A stretch of DNA of 41,875 nt from Aminipila sp047974845 (lineage in GTDB: Bacteria > Bacillota > Clostridia > Peptostreptococcales > Anaerovoracaceae): positions 1 to 41,875 of the forward strand of contig JBKECQ010000042.1 of assembly GCA_047974845.1 (NCBI GenBank). The letters are read 5' to 3'. Both the position numbers and the translations under genes were made by a program. Below, one piece after another: positions 8,150 through 16,270 of the stretch. The notes under the pieces are model-generated. The model had not been told where the DNA came from. It worked only from the letters and a program-made list of their open reading frames with translations, and did no database searches. The first letter of the stretch is position 1, and each line of letters begins with the position of its first letter.

Positions 8150-8220
8150 GGTTATAGGATAGATAGTAAGTTAAATTTGGATTTGATTATTGGCTTAGAT
8201 TTCAAATATAGCAATTATGG
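8150..8220. repeat. Dispersed cassette repeat, copy B
   Basis: The copy starts GGTTATAGGATAGATAGTAAG, continues TTAAATTTGGATTTGATTAT and ends ATATAGCAATTATGG. It is about 80 percent like copies C, D and H by eye. It lies between the 55-aa gene and the 373-aa gene. Confidence 0.75.
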
Positions 8221-8307
8221 CAAGTTTAGTGTAAGCTCTGGAATATGAAGTCACATTGCTATAATAATGTTTTTTTACGGGGCTGTAGTTAAACGAGGTG
8301 CATACTT

Positions 8308-9429
8308 ATGGAAACAAAAAATGAAAATTTACGAACAATTCATAGTACTATATGTGACAAGGGATTTAAATACCATATGCTTAAAGGACGCCTTTTAAAG
8401 GGTAGTACAATATCAAAAAATTTGCATCCAGTTACAGAAGTTGTATTATTTAGACAATGTTTAATTAGAAGTAAAAGACTTAAAGATTATGGTGATTTTT
8501 GGGTATTAAAAGATTCAATAACAATTGGTTTGCTTATGGCGTTGAATTTACATTATGGGGAACCTGTGCCAGAAAATCCGCTAAATCAAACAATTGTAGT
8601 AGGTTCTGATGATGCTCAAAAATTAGAAGACAAGTTACCAGTAAAGGGATTAAAAGTGTCTGATTCTGATATTGTTAAAAAGATGGACTGTGATGCACTT
8701 AAATTGTCTAATGTTTACACTCTACAAATATCCAAGTCTTTTCTCACTTATCACGGTTCTAACTCATTTGGACCAGATGAAAAATTCGTATTAAGCATTA
8801 TGCAGCAAGAAGGTATAATTTCACAATGTGCACGACATGGGGATGCAGGATGTAAGGAAGCAGATATTGTCGACAAACTTTATGATACACAATATGAAAT
8901 CATTTATGAATTTAAAAATTCGTTAAGAAGCAAGAAAATGGATAAGGTAGCATATGATCCTCAAATGTTTTTAACTCAACTTGTTGATAACGCATACATA
9001 CATTCCAGTAATGCTTTAATAGAGAAATTTGTAAAAAAGAAATATACGGATAAGTATAGAAAAAGATTAGTGGTTTTTAATGTTGGATCTTTTGAAACTA
9101 TGAAAACAATGCTTAGTTCTATGGCTAATAGACTAAAACCAGAAAGTTATATAAAAAATGATTTTGAAAATTTATATATTATTTCATATGATTTTATCAG
9201 TGAAATAATACATTTTTTTCAACTTAAACCTTACCATTACTGCTCGTTTCCTTGTAATAATCAAGACATCGGTTTTGTAAATATGACCACATATGATTAC
9301 GCAAACTTAAATAATAAAGACAGCTATCTTATGATATGCAGAAACATTTTTAATAACCAGGAAACTATTAGATATGGTATTGGTCAAGAACTAATTGAAT
9401 GGGTTAAAGAAATGAGAATAGCTACGTAA
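8308..9429 (+). CDS. Uncharacterised 373-aa protein of the cassette array
   Basis: ATG 8308 follows GAGGTG by about seven bases. I do not recognise the family. The protein is soluble, without signal peptide or membrane helix, and has six or more cysteines. The stretch CKEADIVDKLYDTQYEIIYEFKNSL near residues 175-199 has an acidic residue followed by a strand ending E-x-K, as in PD-(D/E)xK nucleases, but this short match is weak evidence. The second half alternates strands and helices (RLVVFNVGSFETMKTM, NLYIISYDFISEIIHFF). It is alone between repeat copies B and C, so it probably works as a single-gene unit. Confidence 0.6.
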   Translation: METKNENLRTIHSTICDKGFKYHMLKGRLLKGSTISKNLHPVTEVVLFRQCLIRSKRLKDYGDFWVLKDSITIGLLMALNLHYGEPVPENPLNQTIVVGSDDAQKLEDKLPVKGLKVSDSDIVKKMDCDALKLSNVYTLQISKSFLTYHGSNSFGPDEKFVLSIMQQEGIISQCARHGDAGCKEADIVDKLYDTQYEIIYEFKNSLRSKKMDKVAYDPQMFLTQLVDNAYIHSSNALIEKFVKKKYTDKYRKRLVVFNVGSFETMKTMLSSMANRLKPESYIKNDFENLYIISYDFISEIIHFFQLKPYHYCSFPCNNQDIGFVNMTTYDYANLNNKDSYLMICRNIFNNQETIRYGIGQELIEWVKEMRIAT

Positions 9430-9507
9430 TCATCTGTTTTACATTATACATAACAAAAGTCTAAAACCATTAAGATTTCATAATGTAAGTTTGTAAAATC
9501 AAGTAGT

Positions 9508-9600
9508 TTGTTTATAATACATAGCAGTTAAATCTTAATTTGGCATAAGCTAAATTGGGATTTGATAATTGGTTTAGGTTCCAATTATGTTTATGATGGG
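9508..9600. repeat. Dispersed cassette repeat, copy C (with upstream arm)
   Basis: This long copy begins GTTTATAATACATAGCAGTT, shared with copies F and H, and continues to the core AAGCTAAATTGGGATTTGAT at 9547-9566. TAATTGG (9566-9572) and CCAATTA (9581-9587) form a 7-bp hairpin; CTAAA / TTTAG forms an alternative one. It ends TTATGTTTATGATGGG. Confidence 0.85.
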
Positions 9601-9683
9601 CAAACTAAAATAGCAGTATTACTCAACTTAATAAAGCAGTGACTCTTAAAAAATATGGATAAGGTCAAGAAAGGAAAAAACAT

Positions 9684-10724
9684 ATGAAAAATATTAATAC
9701 AGAAATATTTTTATCATACTGTTGGGCGGATGAATCAGTTGCTAATGGGATATATGATTATTTTAAAAATAAAAAAAATATTACATTACATAGAGATAAA
9801 ATAAATATTAGTGCTTGGGGTAGCATTAAGGAATATATGCAATCTATTGGAAACATAAATTATACAATATTATTGATTTCAGATACTTATTTGAAATCTG
9901 CAAATTGTATGTATGAAGTGTTGGAAGTAATGAGAGATAGAAATTATAAAGATAAAATATTTCCAGCAGTCATTTCAACACATATATATAATCCAATAGA
10001 GAGGGTAAAGTATGTAAAATATTGGAAAAAAGAGTTTGATGAATTACATAATGAATTATATGGGCTTGAACCACATGAGATGGGAAAAATAGGAGAAGAT
10101 TTAAAAAGAAGACAAGATATCAAATCGAATATAGCTACTTTTTTAGATGCTATTTCAGATATGAATAATCCAGAAATACCAGATTTAACTGTTAGAATAG
10201 AAGAAAAATTGAGAAGTAAAGGTCTGCTCGAAACAATAAAACAAAATCCAGTATCATCTAATAATTTGTTTGACGCTCTTTGGTTACCTAAAAGAAGTTA
10301 TAATACTGAACCAACAGATTTAGACATTAATCAGTTTTTGGCAGATAGTTATAAGCAAATAGTAATATTGTTAAAGAAATTGTGTGAAGAATATCAACAA
10401 GAAAATACGGAATTCTATATTTCCACCGAGCAAGTTGATTCCAGAAACACAATATTTCAATTCTATAAAAAAGGAAATTTAGTAAGAGAATTAAAAGTAT
10501 TCTTAAATAGGTTTGGAAGAAGCGATAATATTGGAGTGTCAGACAATGTACTATCATTTGGAAGTAATAATTCGTGGAATGGGATGTATAATTCAAAAGT
10601 AATAAATGGTGAACTAAAACTAATTGCTACAATGTCATTTAGTCATAGTCAAGAAACAATGACAATAGAAGAAGTAGTAGTAGACATTTGGAAAAACTAT
10701 ATTCAAATGTATTTAGAAAGATAG
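9684..10724 (+). CDS. TIR-domain protein (candidate NADase defence effector)
   Basis: A 346-aa protein whose first 135 residues are a TIR domain: EIFLSYCWADE is the first strand and loop, TILLISDTYLKSANCMYEVL contains the presumed catalytic Glu78, and KIFPAVI is the next strand. Bacterial TIR proteins of this type usually cleave NAD+ or make signalling derivatives of it. Residues 140-346 are a second domain of alpha/beta character (ending ETMTIEEVVVDIWKNYIQ) that I do not recognise and that may sense the trigger. An 83-aa gene follows after 10 bp, suggesting a two-gene operon. It lies between repeat copies C and D. Confidence 0.8.
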   Translation: MKNINTEIFLSYCWADESVANGIYDYFKNKKNITLHRDKINISAWGSIKEYMQSIGNINYTILLISDTYLKSANCMYEVLEVMRDRNYKDKIFPAVISTHIYNPIERVKYVKYWKKEFDELHNELYGLEPHEMGKIGEDLKRRQDIKSNIATFLDAISDMNNPEIPDLTVRIEEKLRSKGLLETIKQNPVSSNNLFDALWLPKRSYNTEPTDLDINQFLADSYKQIVILLKKLCEEYQQENTEFYISTEQVDSRNTIFQFYKKGNLVRELKVFLNRFGRSDNIGVSDNVLSFGSNNSWNGMYNSKVINGELKLIATMSFSHSQETMTIEEVVVDIWKNYIQMYLER

Positions 10725-10734
10725 AGGTTCAGTT

Positions 10735-10986
10735 ATGTACGAATATGAATTTGTAGATGAAATTGAAGAAGGAAAAGAATACAAATTAGGCGTGCTTTAT
10801 GAATTTATAGAAAAGCATAGATATCATTTATACTCAGAAACAATTGGAACTGGGTTTTTGCCATATGAGCAAAGAATATGTATAATTTCAAAGGTTATAA
10901 ATAAGAAATATCAGTATTTATGTAATAAGGATTTTCGGATGCATATTAATAATGTAGAAGGAATAATCTTTGCTGAATACAAATAG
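10735..10986 (+). CDS. 83-aa partner of the TIR protein
   Basis: ATG 10735 lies 10 bp after the TIR stop with AGAGG in between, so the two genes are probably cotranscribed. The small protein is acidic at its N-terminus (MYEYEFVDEIEEGKEYKLG) and otherwise mixed alpha/beta, without membrane helix or signal. It has no family I recognise. Its position suggests an accessory or sensor role for the TIR protein. Confidence 0.5.
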   Translation: MYEYEFVDEIEEGKEYKLGVLYEFIEKHRYHLYSETIGTGFLPYEQRICIISKVINKKYQYLCNKDFRMHINNVEGIIFAEYK

Positions 10987-11100
10987 AGAGGTGCAATATT
11001 ATAAATCTCTACAGTACATAATTTAAGACTGGAAAAGTACAACAAAATAATTAAATCGTAATAGGACAAGTGTACATAATCTTGAGGTAGTCCCATTATC

Positions 11101-11140
11101 CATATAATACATAGGGATTATATGATTAAAAGATAGGAAG
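11101..11140. repeat. Partial copy of the cassette repeat (left arm only)
   Basis: The piece CATATAATACATAGGGATTA followed by TATGATTAAAAGATAGGAAG matches the upstream arm of copies C, F and H but lacks the GCTAAATTGGG core. It separates the TIR operon from the 62-aa frame and may mark an older, decayed boundary. Confidence 0.5.
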
Positions 11141-11157
11141 GATAAGGAGATAATACG

Positions 11158-11346
11158 ATGGTACCAATGAGACATAATAAAAGTTTAATCAACTGCAGAT
11201 ATCACTCTGCGCTTTCTAAGTTATATCTGGCAGATAAGCAAATAATGAATCAAGATGCTGAAGCTTTAGATTACTACTACTCAGAAGTGCCCTGTAACCT
11301 TTCAGAGGAGAAACAGGGCCAGGTATGGGATGGATATGATGATTAG
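11158..11346 (+). CDS. Hypothetical 62-aa protein
   Basis: ATG 11158 has AAGGAG ten bases before it. The product is polar (NCRYHSALSKLYLADKQIMN, then an acidic tail ending QVWDGYDD) and its codon use is somewhat richer in G and C than its neighbours. No family is recognised. It lies between a partial repeat and copy D, so it may be a small cassette of its own or a remnant of a gene brought from elsewhere. Confidence 0.4.
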   Translation: MVPMRHNKSLINCRYHSALSKLYLADKQIMNQDAEALDYYYSEVPCNLSEEKQGQVWDGYDD

Positions 11347-11366
11347 AAGCTTTAGCAAGATGATTT

Positions 11367-11433
11367 GGTTATAAGATAGTAAGCTAAATTGGGATATGAT
11401 GATTGGTTTAGTTTTCTAATATAGATAATGTGG
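11367..11433. repeat. Dispersed cassette repeat, copy D
   Basis: The copy reads GGTTATAAGATAGT, AAGCTAAATTGGGATATGAT, GATTGGTTTAG and ends ATATAGATAATGTGG. CTAAA pairs with TTTAG as in copy C. It lies between the 62-aa gene and the membrane protein-TIR pair. Confidence 0.85.
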
Positions 11434-11535
11434 ATTCAGAAAGAGCGATAACCAGCTTAAAAAAATCTTAAAATGTAAATAAAATTGGAGCTTTTTTAAA
11501 TGAATTAATTACATAAATAAGGAATTATATCAATA

Positions 11536-11994
11536 ATGAAGTATAACAATGAAACAAATAATAATAGTGACATAGCTGATGAGTTAAATAAAATACAAAT
11601 TCAGCAATTACATAATGCAACTCTAAATTTTAGTAATAATAGCCTTGAGACAAAAAAATTATGTATTACAGTAGAAGTTGCAGTATTTACCTTATTAACA
11701 GCAATTTACAAAGCAGAATCCTATTCAAAGCTAATTGATGCAGTTCGATTTTTTGGTATATTGGTACCGAGTCTTTTTTACATAGTCGATGTAGTTTTAT
11801 ATTTTTACCAAGATAGATTAAGAGAAAAAATGGTTATAGAAGAAAATGAAATACGAAAAAGGTATAAGTTAACGGAAAAAGTTATAAATAAGAACAAGCA
11901 TAGGGTGAGAAAATCATTTTTTAATGTGTCTCAGATTATGTATTTGGGTTTAGTTATTATTGCAGTCCTATTTCCGTTAGTTTTGACAGCATAA
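11536..11994 (+). CDS. Small membrane protein paired with a TIR gene
   Basis: A 152-aa protein with an asparagine-rich polar N-terminus, hydrophobic segments near residues 50-62, 75-95 and 132-150, and a charged amphipathic stretch (REKMVIEENEIRKRYKLTEK) between the last two. The overall plan, membrane helices with a cytoplasmic helical linker, recalls the SLATT-type pore modules of bacterial conflict systems, but I cannot assign it to that family. The TIR gene starts 13 bp after its stop. The pair fills one cassette, so membrane disruption controlled by a TIR signal is a reasonable hypothesis. Confidence 0.55.
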   Translation: MKYNNETNNNSDIADELNKIQIQQLHNATLNFSNNSLETKKLCITVEVAVFTLLTAIYKAESYSKLIDAVRFFGILVPSLFYIVDVVLYFYQDRLREKMVIEENEIRKRYKLTEKVINKNKHRVRKSFFNVSQIMYLGLVIIAVLFPLVLTA

Positions 11995-12007
11995 GGGGGA
12001 TTTGCAA

Positions 12008-12388
12008 TTGGATAAAGTCAATGTTTTTCTTAGTTACACTTTGCGTGGAAATGATGTGGATTATTTAATACTTAAAAAAATAAAAGAACAATTGCAGATT
12101 TTAGAATGGTTATCTGTTTATATTGATATTTTGGATAATGATAGTATTAATCATCAGGAGCGAGTATTTGAAGAATTAAATAGAGCAAATATTGTGTGTA
12201 TTATTCAATCAATACAGATTAATAATTCTATTTGGGTTCAAAAAGAACTAAAACATGCAAAACAGAAAAAAATACCTATTTTATGGTTATCAAATCAAGA
12301 TGTCCATGAGATATTAGAGATAACATCTTATGAAGGATTACTACAAAGCCTAGTTCTTAAAAAGATTCTAGAAAAATTATATTGTTAA
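12008..12388 (+). CDS. Stand-alone small TIR-like protein
   Basis: I choose TTG 12008 because AGGGGGA (11994-12000) is seven bases away; TTG 12002 is too close. The 126-aa product is little more than one TIR domain: DKVNVFLSYTLRGND is the first strand and loop, and SIWVQKELKHAKQKKIPIL has the presumed catalytic Glu80 in the usual place. Similar single-domain TIR proteins (for example ThsB in Thoeris) produce a nucleotide signal for a partner protein; here the likely partner is the membrane protein encoded directly upstream. Confidence 0.7.
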   Translation: MDKVNVFLSYTLRGNDVDYLILKKIKEQLQILEWLSVYIDILDNDSINHQERVFEELNRANIVCIIQSIQINNSIWVQKELKHAKQKKIPILWLSNQDVHEILEITSYEGLLQSLVLKKILEKLYC

Positions 12389-12432
12389 AAATGAATATAG
12401 TAAACTTGCTATTAGGCTAATAATACAGAGTA

Positions 12433-12463
12433 GGTTATAAGATAGTAAGCTAAATTGGGATTT
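12433..12463. repeat. Dispersed cassette repeat, copy E (right part lost)
   Basis: GGTTATAAGATAGTAAGC and TAAATTGGGATTTAT are nearly identical to copy D, but similarity stops at 12463, where the sequence changes to CGCAGCAAAAT. It is a truncated copy between the TIR pair and the protease. Confidence 0.75.
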
Positions 12464-12630
12464 ATCGCAGCAAAATATAAAATATAATTTAGAACGAAAT
12501 AATAATTGGGATATTAATGGTTTACAAAAATAGTAAATTCAGAGAGGATTGCGGTATATATTATTGGAATAATGCGAAGTTTATAATTTATTATACAAAA
12601 AGAAAAGTATACAGAAAAGAGGACGATATC

Positions 12631-13461
12631 GTGAATATAGAGGGCCTTTATATAGCTGACAAGTATTCACTTCCTAGTTTGTATATAATGCCTTGTGCCA
12701 AATATACAGAAGAAGAAATCGAACTTGGTACAGCAACTGGGTTTGTTGTAAAATATAATAATATTAATTTTTTAGTAACAAATAGGCATGTATTATCGGG
12801 AGTTAATACTAATGATAAAACAGTAATTAATAAGAATGGTGCAATTCCTAATTTATTGAGAATCTTTCATCATGTTGAGCCAAATCTGACTATACATGGG
12901 TATGGCGCATGGGCATTGCGCTATGAAAATTTGATAGATCAATGTGGAAAGACGCGTTGGTATTCCCATCCAAAATGGGATAGTACCAACACAATGGAAT
13001 ATTATTTGGAAAAAAATATTGACATTGCAGTTTTGCCATTGGTAAACATCGATAGAGTAGGCTTTCACTATATAGATATTTTTGCAAATGAAATTACTAC
13101 GAATTTACCACCAGGAATATCAGTTTCAATTGTAGGTTATCCGTTAGCAATTTCTAATGACCTGTTTCCTATTTGGAAAACAGGTCATATTGCATCAGAT
13201 ATAACAACTCATCATAGTCAGCTGTATTTTTACATTGATGCGACAACCCGCTCTGGTATGTCGGGTTCTCCAGTCTACTACAGAAACTATTTTCAATATA
13301 GTCGGGATACGATTCATACTCAAACCTATTTAATTGGGTTGTACTCAGGTCGTATTCATAAAGAATCTGAAATAGGCATTGTTTGGAGACAAAAATATAT
13401 ACAAGAAACAATTGAATATGCATATAAAGATGTTATGAAAAATAGTAAACTTAATAAATAA
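12631..13461 (+). CDS. Trypsin-like serine protease
   Basis: I place the start at GTG 12631, seven bases after AAGAGGA; an ATG at 12517 in the same frame has no clear site and adds an unlikely N-terminus. The 276-aa protein has the catalytic triad of a chymotrypsin-fold peptidase: His53 in VTNRHVLSG, Asp131 in NIDIAVLPL and Ser211 in RSGMSGSPV. No signal peptide is present, so it acts in the cytoplasm. Proteases of this kind occur in bacterial immunity as effectors activated by infection. It is alone between repeat copies E and F and may be a complete single-gene system or may have lost its partner. Confidence 0.8.
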   Translation: MNIEGLYIADKYSLPSLYIMPCAKYTEEEIELGTATGFVVKYNNINFLVTNRHVLSGVNTNDKTVINKNGAIPNLLRIFHHVEPNLTIHGYGAWALRYENLIDQCGKTRWYSHPKWDSTNTMEYYLEKNIDIAVLPLVNIDRVGFHYIDIFANEITTNLPPGISVSIVGYPLAISNDLFPIWKTGHIASDITTHHSQLYFYIDATTRSGMSGSPVYYRNYFQYSRDTIHTQTYLIGLYSGRIHKESEIGIVWRQKYIQETIEYAYKDVMKNSKLNK

Positions 13462-13473
13462 TTAAACTCGAAA

Positions 13474-13575
13474 TTATGTTTATAATACATAGTTGTTATA
13501 TTTGAAATTTATTATAAGATAGTAGGCTAAATTGGATTTGATTATAGTTTTAGGTTCTCGTATAGTAATAATGGG
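13474..13575. repeat. Dispersed cassette repeat, copy F (full length)
   Basis: One of the most complete copies, about 100 bp: TTATGTTTATAATACATAG, then TTATATTTGAAATTTATTAT, then AAGATAGTAGGCTAAATTGG, and the end TATAGTAATAATGGG. CTAAA pairs with TTTAG. It lies between the protease and the 449-aa gene. Confidence 0.85.
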
Positions 13576-13619
13576 AAAACGAGATATCTAATTAAAACAA
13601 TACAAGAAGGGGGCTTATA

Positions 13620-14969
13620 ATGAGTAGATTAAGTCAATGGATTAGAGAAGTAAATTGGGAAAACGAGGAACTAAGAAATAAATATGTATTCACGGCTAGT
13701 ATAGATGAGTTATTAGTATTAATATCGTATCTTCGAGATTTAATAGAAGCAGATTACATAATACCTGAATATAACCCTTTTACATATGTGCCAAATAATG
13801 AATTGTCAGGTACTGGTGGTTGTTCAGAGGTTAACTGTAAAGTTCGCAGGGCTAAAAAATTTGCAACGTTCAGTGCAATCTATGCTGATGATGTATATAT
13901 ACAGTTAAATTTAATAACCAATGAACATTTTGATTATTATAATCCTGCAGATTTTGATGAGGAAAGTAGTTTTGCAATTAAATATGATTTTATTGCTGAT
14001 ATTGAAGTGATTTTATCGTATTTGGAACTAATAGAATGTGGCGTTGTTCATATTGAACCAGTTAGAAAAACCTTTTGCAAAGATTGTTTTCAAAAGGTAT
14101 TATTGCAAACAAATAATTTTATAGATATTACACCAATAAACGAATATGTAAAAGAAAAAGTAATTATCGAAGCAATTGAATATGATGAAAAAAATAAACA
14201 ATTAGTTATAGAATTGAAGAATATTAATGATTATTTTGATGGAGAAAATTTGATTACTTCGATTAAGGAGAAAGAAGATAATAAATTCCCTAAATCATAT
14301 AAAAAACTTGGCATTATGGATAAAACAGAGAGCGTTTGGAATGATTTAATAGAACAATTTGTTGAAAATGAATTTGTATCAGCGTGTTATTACACAAATT
14401 ATTGTAGAGAAAATAATGCGAAACTAATTACTTCAAAACCATCTGATGGAATGTTTGCAATGTTAACGAGAGGTGGAGATGATGTTAAACATGTTCTTGA
14501 GGTTTATAAAAACTTACCTCAATATGATATGCCTTTTTTTCAAAACATTTCAATCCAAAAAGCAATGCAATTAAGAGAAAAAGAAGGTATGGCATTTGAT
14601 AGATACAGAATTGCATTAAATAAAGCTATTGAAGAACAGTGTAAAACAAATTCAAAGATTGAATGGAAAGATATATATGATGATATATTATATCCAGAAT
14701 TTTTAAATTTAGATACGAAGCTTAATAATTTAAAAGATGGTATATTTAAAAAAACATTCGGAGATCTACTTATAGTTGGCGGAATCGTCACTGCAGGCTT
14801 GTTAGCAGGATTTATTCCAGTGTCACTCTCAGGTATTGTTGGGGCTTTGGGTGGAACAACAGGGATAACGGCATTGGGTAAGAAGTTAAAAGACAATCAT
14901 AGCAATAAGAAAGCTGAACTAAGAACAAATGATTACTACTATTTATGGAGATTAAAAAATAAACTTTAA
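13620..14969 (+). CDS. 449-aa protein with paired cysteines and C-terminal membrane hairpin
   Basis: ATG 13620 has a strong AAGGGGGC site. The N-terminal 170 residues contain two Cys pairs (GGCSEVNC near 62-69 and TFCKDC near 154-159), which could bind zinc. A central helical region follows (IQKAMQLREKEGMAFDRYRI). Near residues 380-420 two Gly-rich hydrophobic segments (LLIVGGIVTAGLLAGFIPVS and IVGALGGTTGITALG) form a probable membrane hairpin, then a basic tail. I know no named family. The sensor-plus-membrane layout is common for abortive-infection effectors, so such a role is plausible but inferred. It fills a cassette alone. Confidence 0.6.
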   Translation: MSRLSQWIREVNWENEELRNKYVFTASIDELLVLISYLRDLIEADYIIPEYNPFTYVPNNELSGTGGCSEVNCKVRRAKKFATFSAIYADDVYIQLNLITNEHFDYYNPADFDEESSFAIKYDFIADIEVILSYLELIECGVVHIEPVRKTFCKDCFQKVLLQTNNFIDITPINEYVKEKVIIEAIEYDEKNKQLVIELKNINDYFDGENLITSIKEKEDNKFPKSYKKLGIMDKTESVWNDLIEQFVENEFVSACYYTNYCRENNAKLITSKPSDGMFAMLTRGGDDVKHVLEVYKNLPQYDMPFFQNISIQKAMQLREKEGMAFDRYRIALNKAIEEQCKTNSKIEWKDIYDDILYPEFLNLDTKLNNLKDGIFKKTFGDLLIVGGIVTAGLLAGFIPVSLSGIVGALGGTTGITALGKKLKDNHSNKKAELRTNDYYYLWRLKNKL

Positions 14970-15233
14970 TAGTTTGAACAAAACAGGTTATGAAACAAGA
15001 GTGCTACGGCAGAGAAGTACCAAGACCATAATTTCAGCTGAATATCTTGGCTAACGGTTTTGCATTGGCGATAGCTTAAAGATAGTCTTGGGTTTTCTAT
15101 TATGCTAAGGTAAGAACAGTAGAAATCAGCTTTTCATTATTAATAATATTGAAGGCTACTTAATAGAATTTATCATAAAGAACAGGTAGAAGTGATAATT
15201 CTGATATCAAATAAAAAAACGGAGGAAGATATA
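14970..15233. other. Spacer without a clear repeat copy
   Basis: This is the only long gap in the array where I cannot read the common repeat. It has a weak stem CCAAGA / TCTTGG (near 15021-15055) and the pieces GATAGCTTAAAGATAGT and CTATTATGCTAAGG, which faintly recall the repeat core and right end. It may hold a strongly diverged copy. Confidence 0.35.
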
Positions 15234-15989
15234 ATGCGTTTTATTACTGAGTTTTCAAAAGAAACATTGAATAAAATTGGTTATTACGTTTATTTGTATT
15301 CTGATCCAGATACGATGCAACCGTTTTATGTTGGAAAAGGAAAGAACAACAGGGTATTCAATCATTTAACTGATACGAGCGATAGTAAAAAAGTTGCTAA
15401 GATACAGGAACTAAATAAAGAAGGTAAATCTCCAATCATAGAAATTTTAGCACATGAACTAGATGAAGAAACCGCTTTAAAAATTGAAGCTGCAACTATA
15501 GATTTAATAGGGATAGACAATTTAACAAATAATCAGCGAGGTCATCGCTCAAGTACATATGGAAGAATAGATGTTACAACCTTAAATGCAAGATACTGTG
15601 TGGAAAAATTGGCAAAGGAAGATATTGATGATGATGTTATACTAATTCGTATTAATCAAAATTATAGGAGTGACTTGCACCCGAATGAATTGTATGATGT
15701 CACAAGAGGAATATGGATGATTAATATTGAGAGAGCAAAGAACATAAAATATGCATTTGCTGTTTATGATGGATTGATAATTGAGATTTATACAATTGCT
15801 TGTTGGTTACCTGCTGGCACTTCTTATAGTTACAGAATAGATAAAGTAGAGGGCAAGTATACGAAGAGATATGAATTCATAGGGAATATTGCTCCAGAAG
15901 AAATTAGAAATAAATATATTAATAAAAATGTAGCCGATTTGTTTAAAACAGGGAACCAAAACCCTATTATGTTTATTGAACATAACTAA
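15234..15989 (+). CDS. GIY-YIG nuclease-domain protein (LEM-3-like)
   Basis: I choose ATG 15234, seven bases after GGAGGA, over the upstream GTG 15192. Residues 10-105 form a GIY-YIG domain: IGYYVYLYSD is the first (G)YY-Y strand, QPFYVGKGKNNRVFNHL gives the YVG and the Arg/His region, and IEAATIDLIG carries the usual acidic metal ligand in a helix. This version is close to the LEM-3/bacterial GIY-YIG group. The C-terminal 145 residues (YCVEKLAKEDIDDDVILIRI onward) are a separate alpha/beta domain, perhaps for recognition. Such nucleases cut DNA. It is a single-gene unit between the spacer above and copy G. Confidence 0.75.
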   Translation: MRFITEFSKETLNKIGYYVYLYSDPDTMQPFYVGKGKNNRVFNHLTDTSDSKKVAKIQELNKEGKSPIIEILAHELDEETALKIEAATIDLIGIDNLTNNQRGHRSSTYGRIDVTTLNARYCVEKLAKEDIDDDVILIRINQNYRSDLHPNELYDVTRGIWMINIERAKNIKYAFAVYDGLIIEIYTIACWLPAGTSYSYRIDKVEGKYTKRYEFIGNIAPEEIRNKYINKNVADLFKTGNQNPIMFIEHN

Positions 15990-16062
15990 CTTTACTATGA
16001 GATAAGAAAGATAATTCAAGGTTACAATTTAAAAAATCAAGTTAACGGAAGAACTGTTTTTT

Positions 16063-16083
16063 AATAATAAGCTTTTTATTATT
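16063..16083 (+). terminator. AT-only stem-loop after the GIY-YIG gene
   Basis: AATAATAA (16063-16070) pairs with TTATTATT (16076-16083) around GCTTT. It is a weak candidate transcript end. Confidence 0.35.
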
Positions 16084-16110
16084 GATAATAGGATCAGTTA
16101 GGTGGACTTC

Positions 16111-16176
16111 TATCAGATAGGAAGCTAAATTGGGATTTATTGTATTTATATAATAAAGCTCAAATTATGTTTATGG
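16111..16176. repeat. Dispersed cassette repeat, copy G (centre altered)
   Basis: CAGATAGGAAGCTAAATTGG followed by GATTTATTG matches the core, and CAAATTATGTTTATGG (16161-16176) matches the right end of copy C. The segment between them differs, as if part had been replaced. Confidence 0.7.
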
Positions 16177-16270
16177 CAAAAAAACAAAGGAAAAAATATA
16201 TATAAATACGTTAGAAAAAACAAATAAAGGTTAGATAGGTTAGATTAAATGTAAAGAAGGGAGGGGTTTT

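Noticed and set aside
12853..13423. Several minus-strand frames within the protease gene
   Set aside because: They overlap the protease completely and have no family features or start sites.
15000..15190. Possible ninth copy of the cassette repeat
   Set aside because: Only short pieces (GATAGCTTAAAGATAGT, TATGCTAAGG) resemble it; the GCTAAATTGGG core is missing, so I did not count it.
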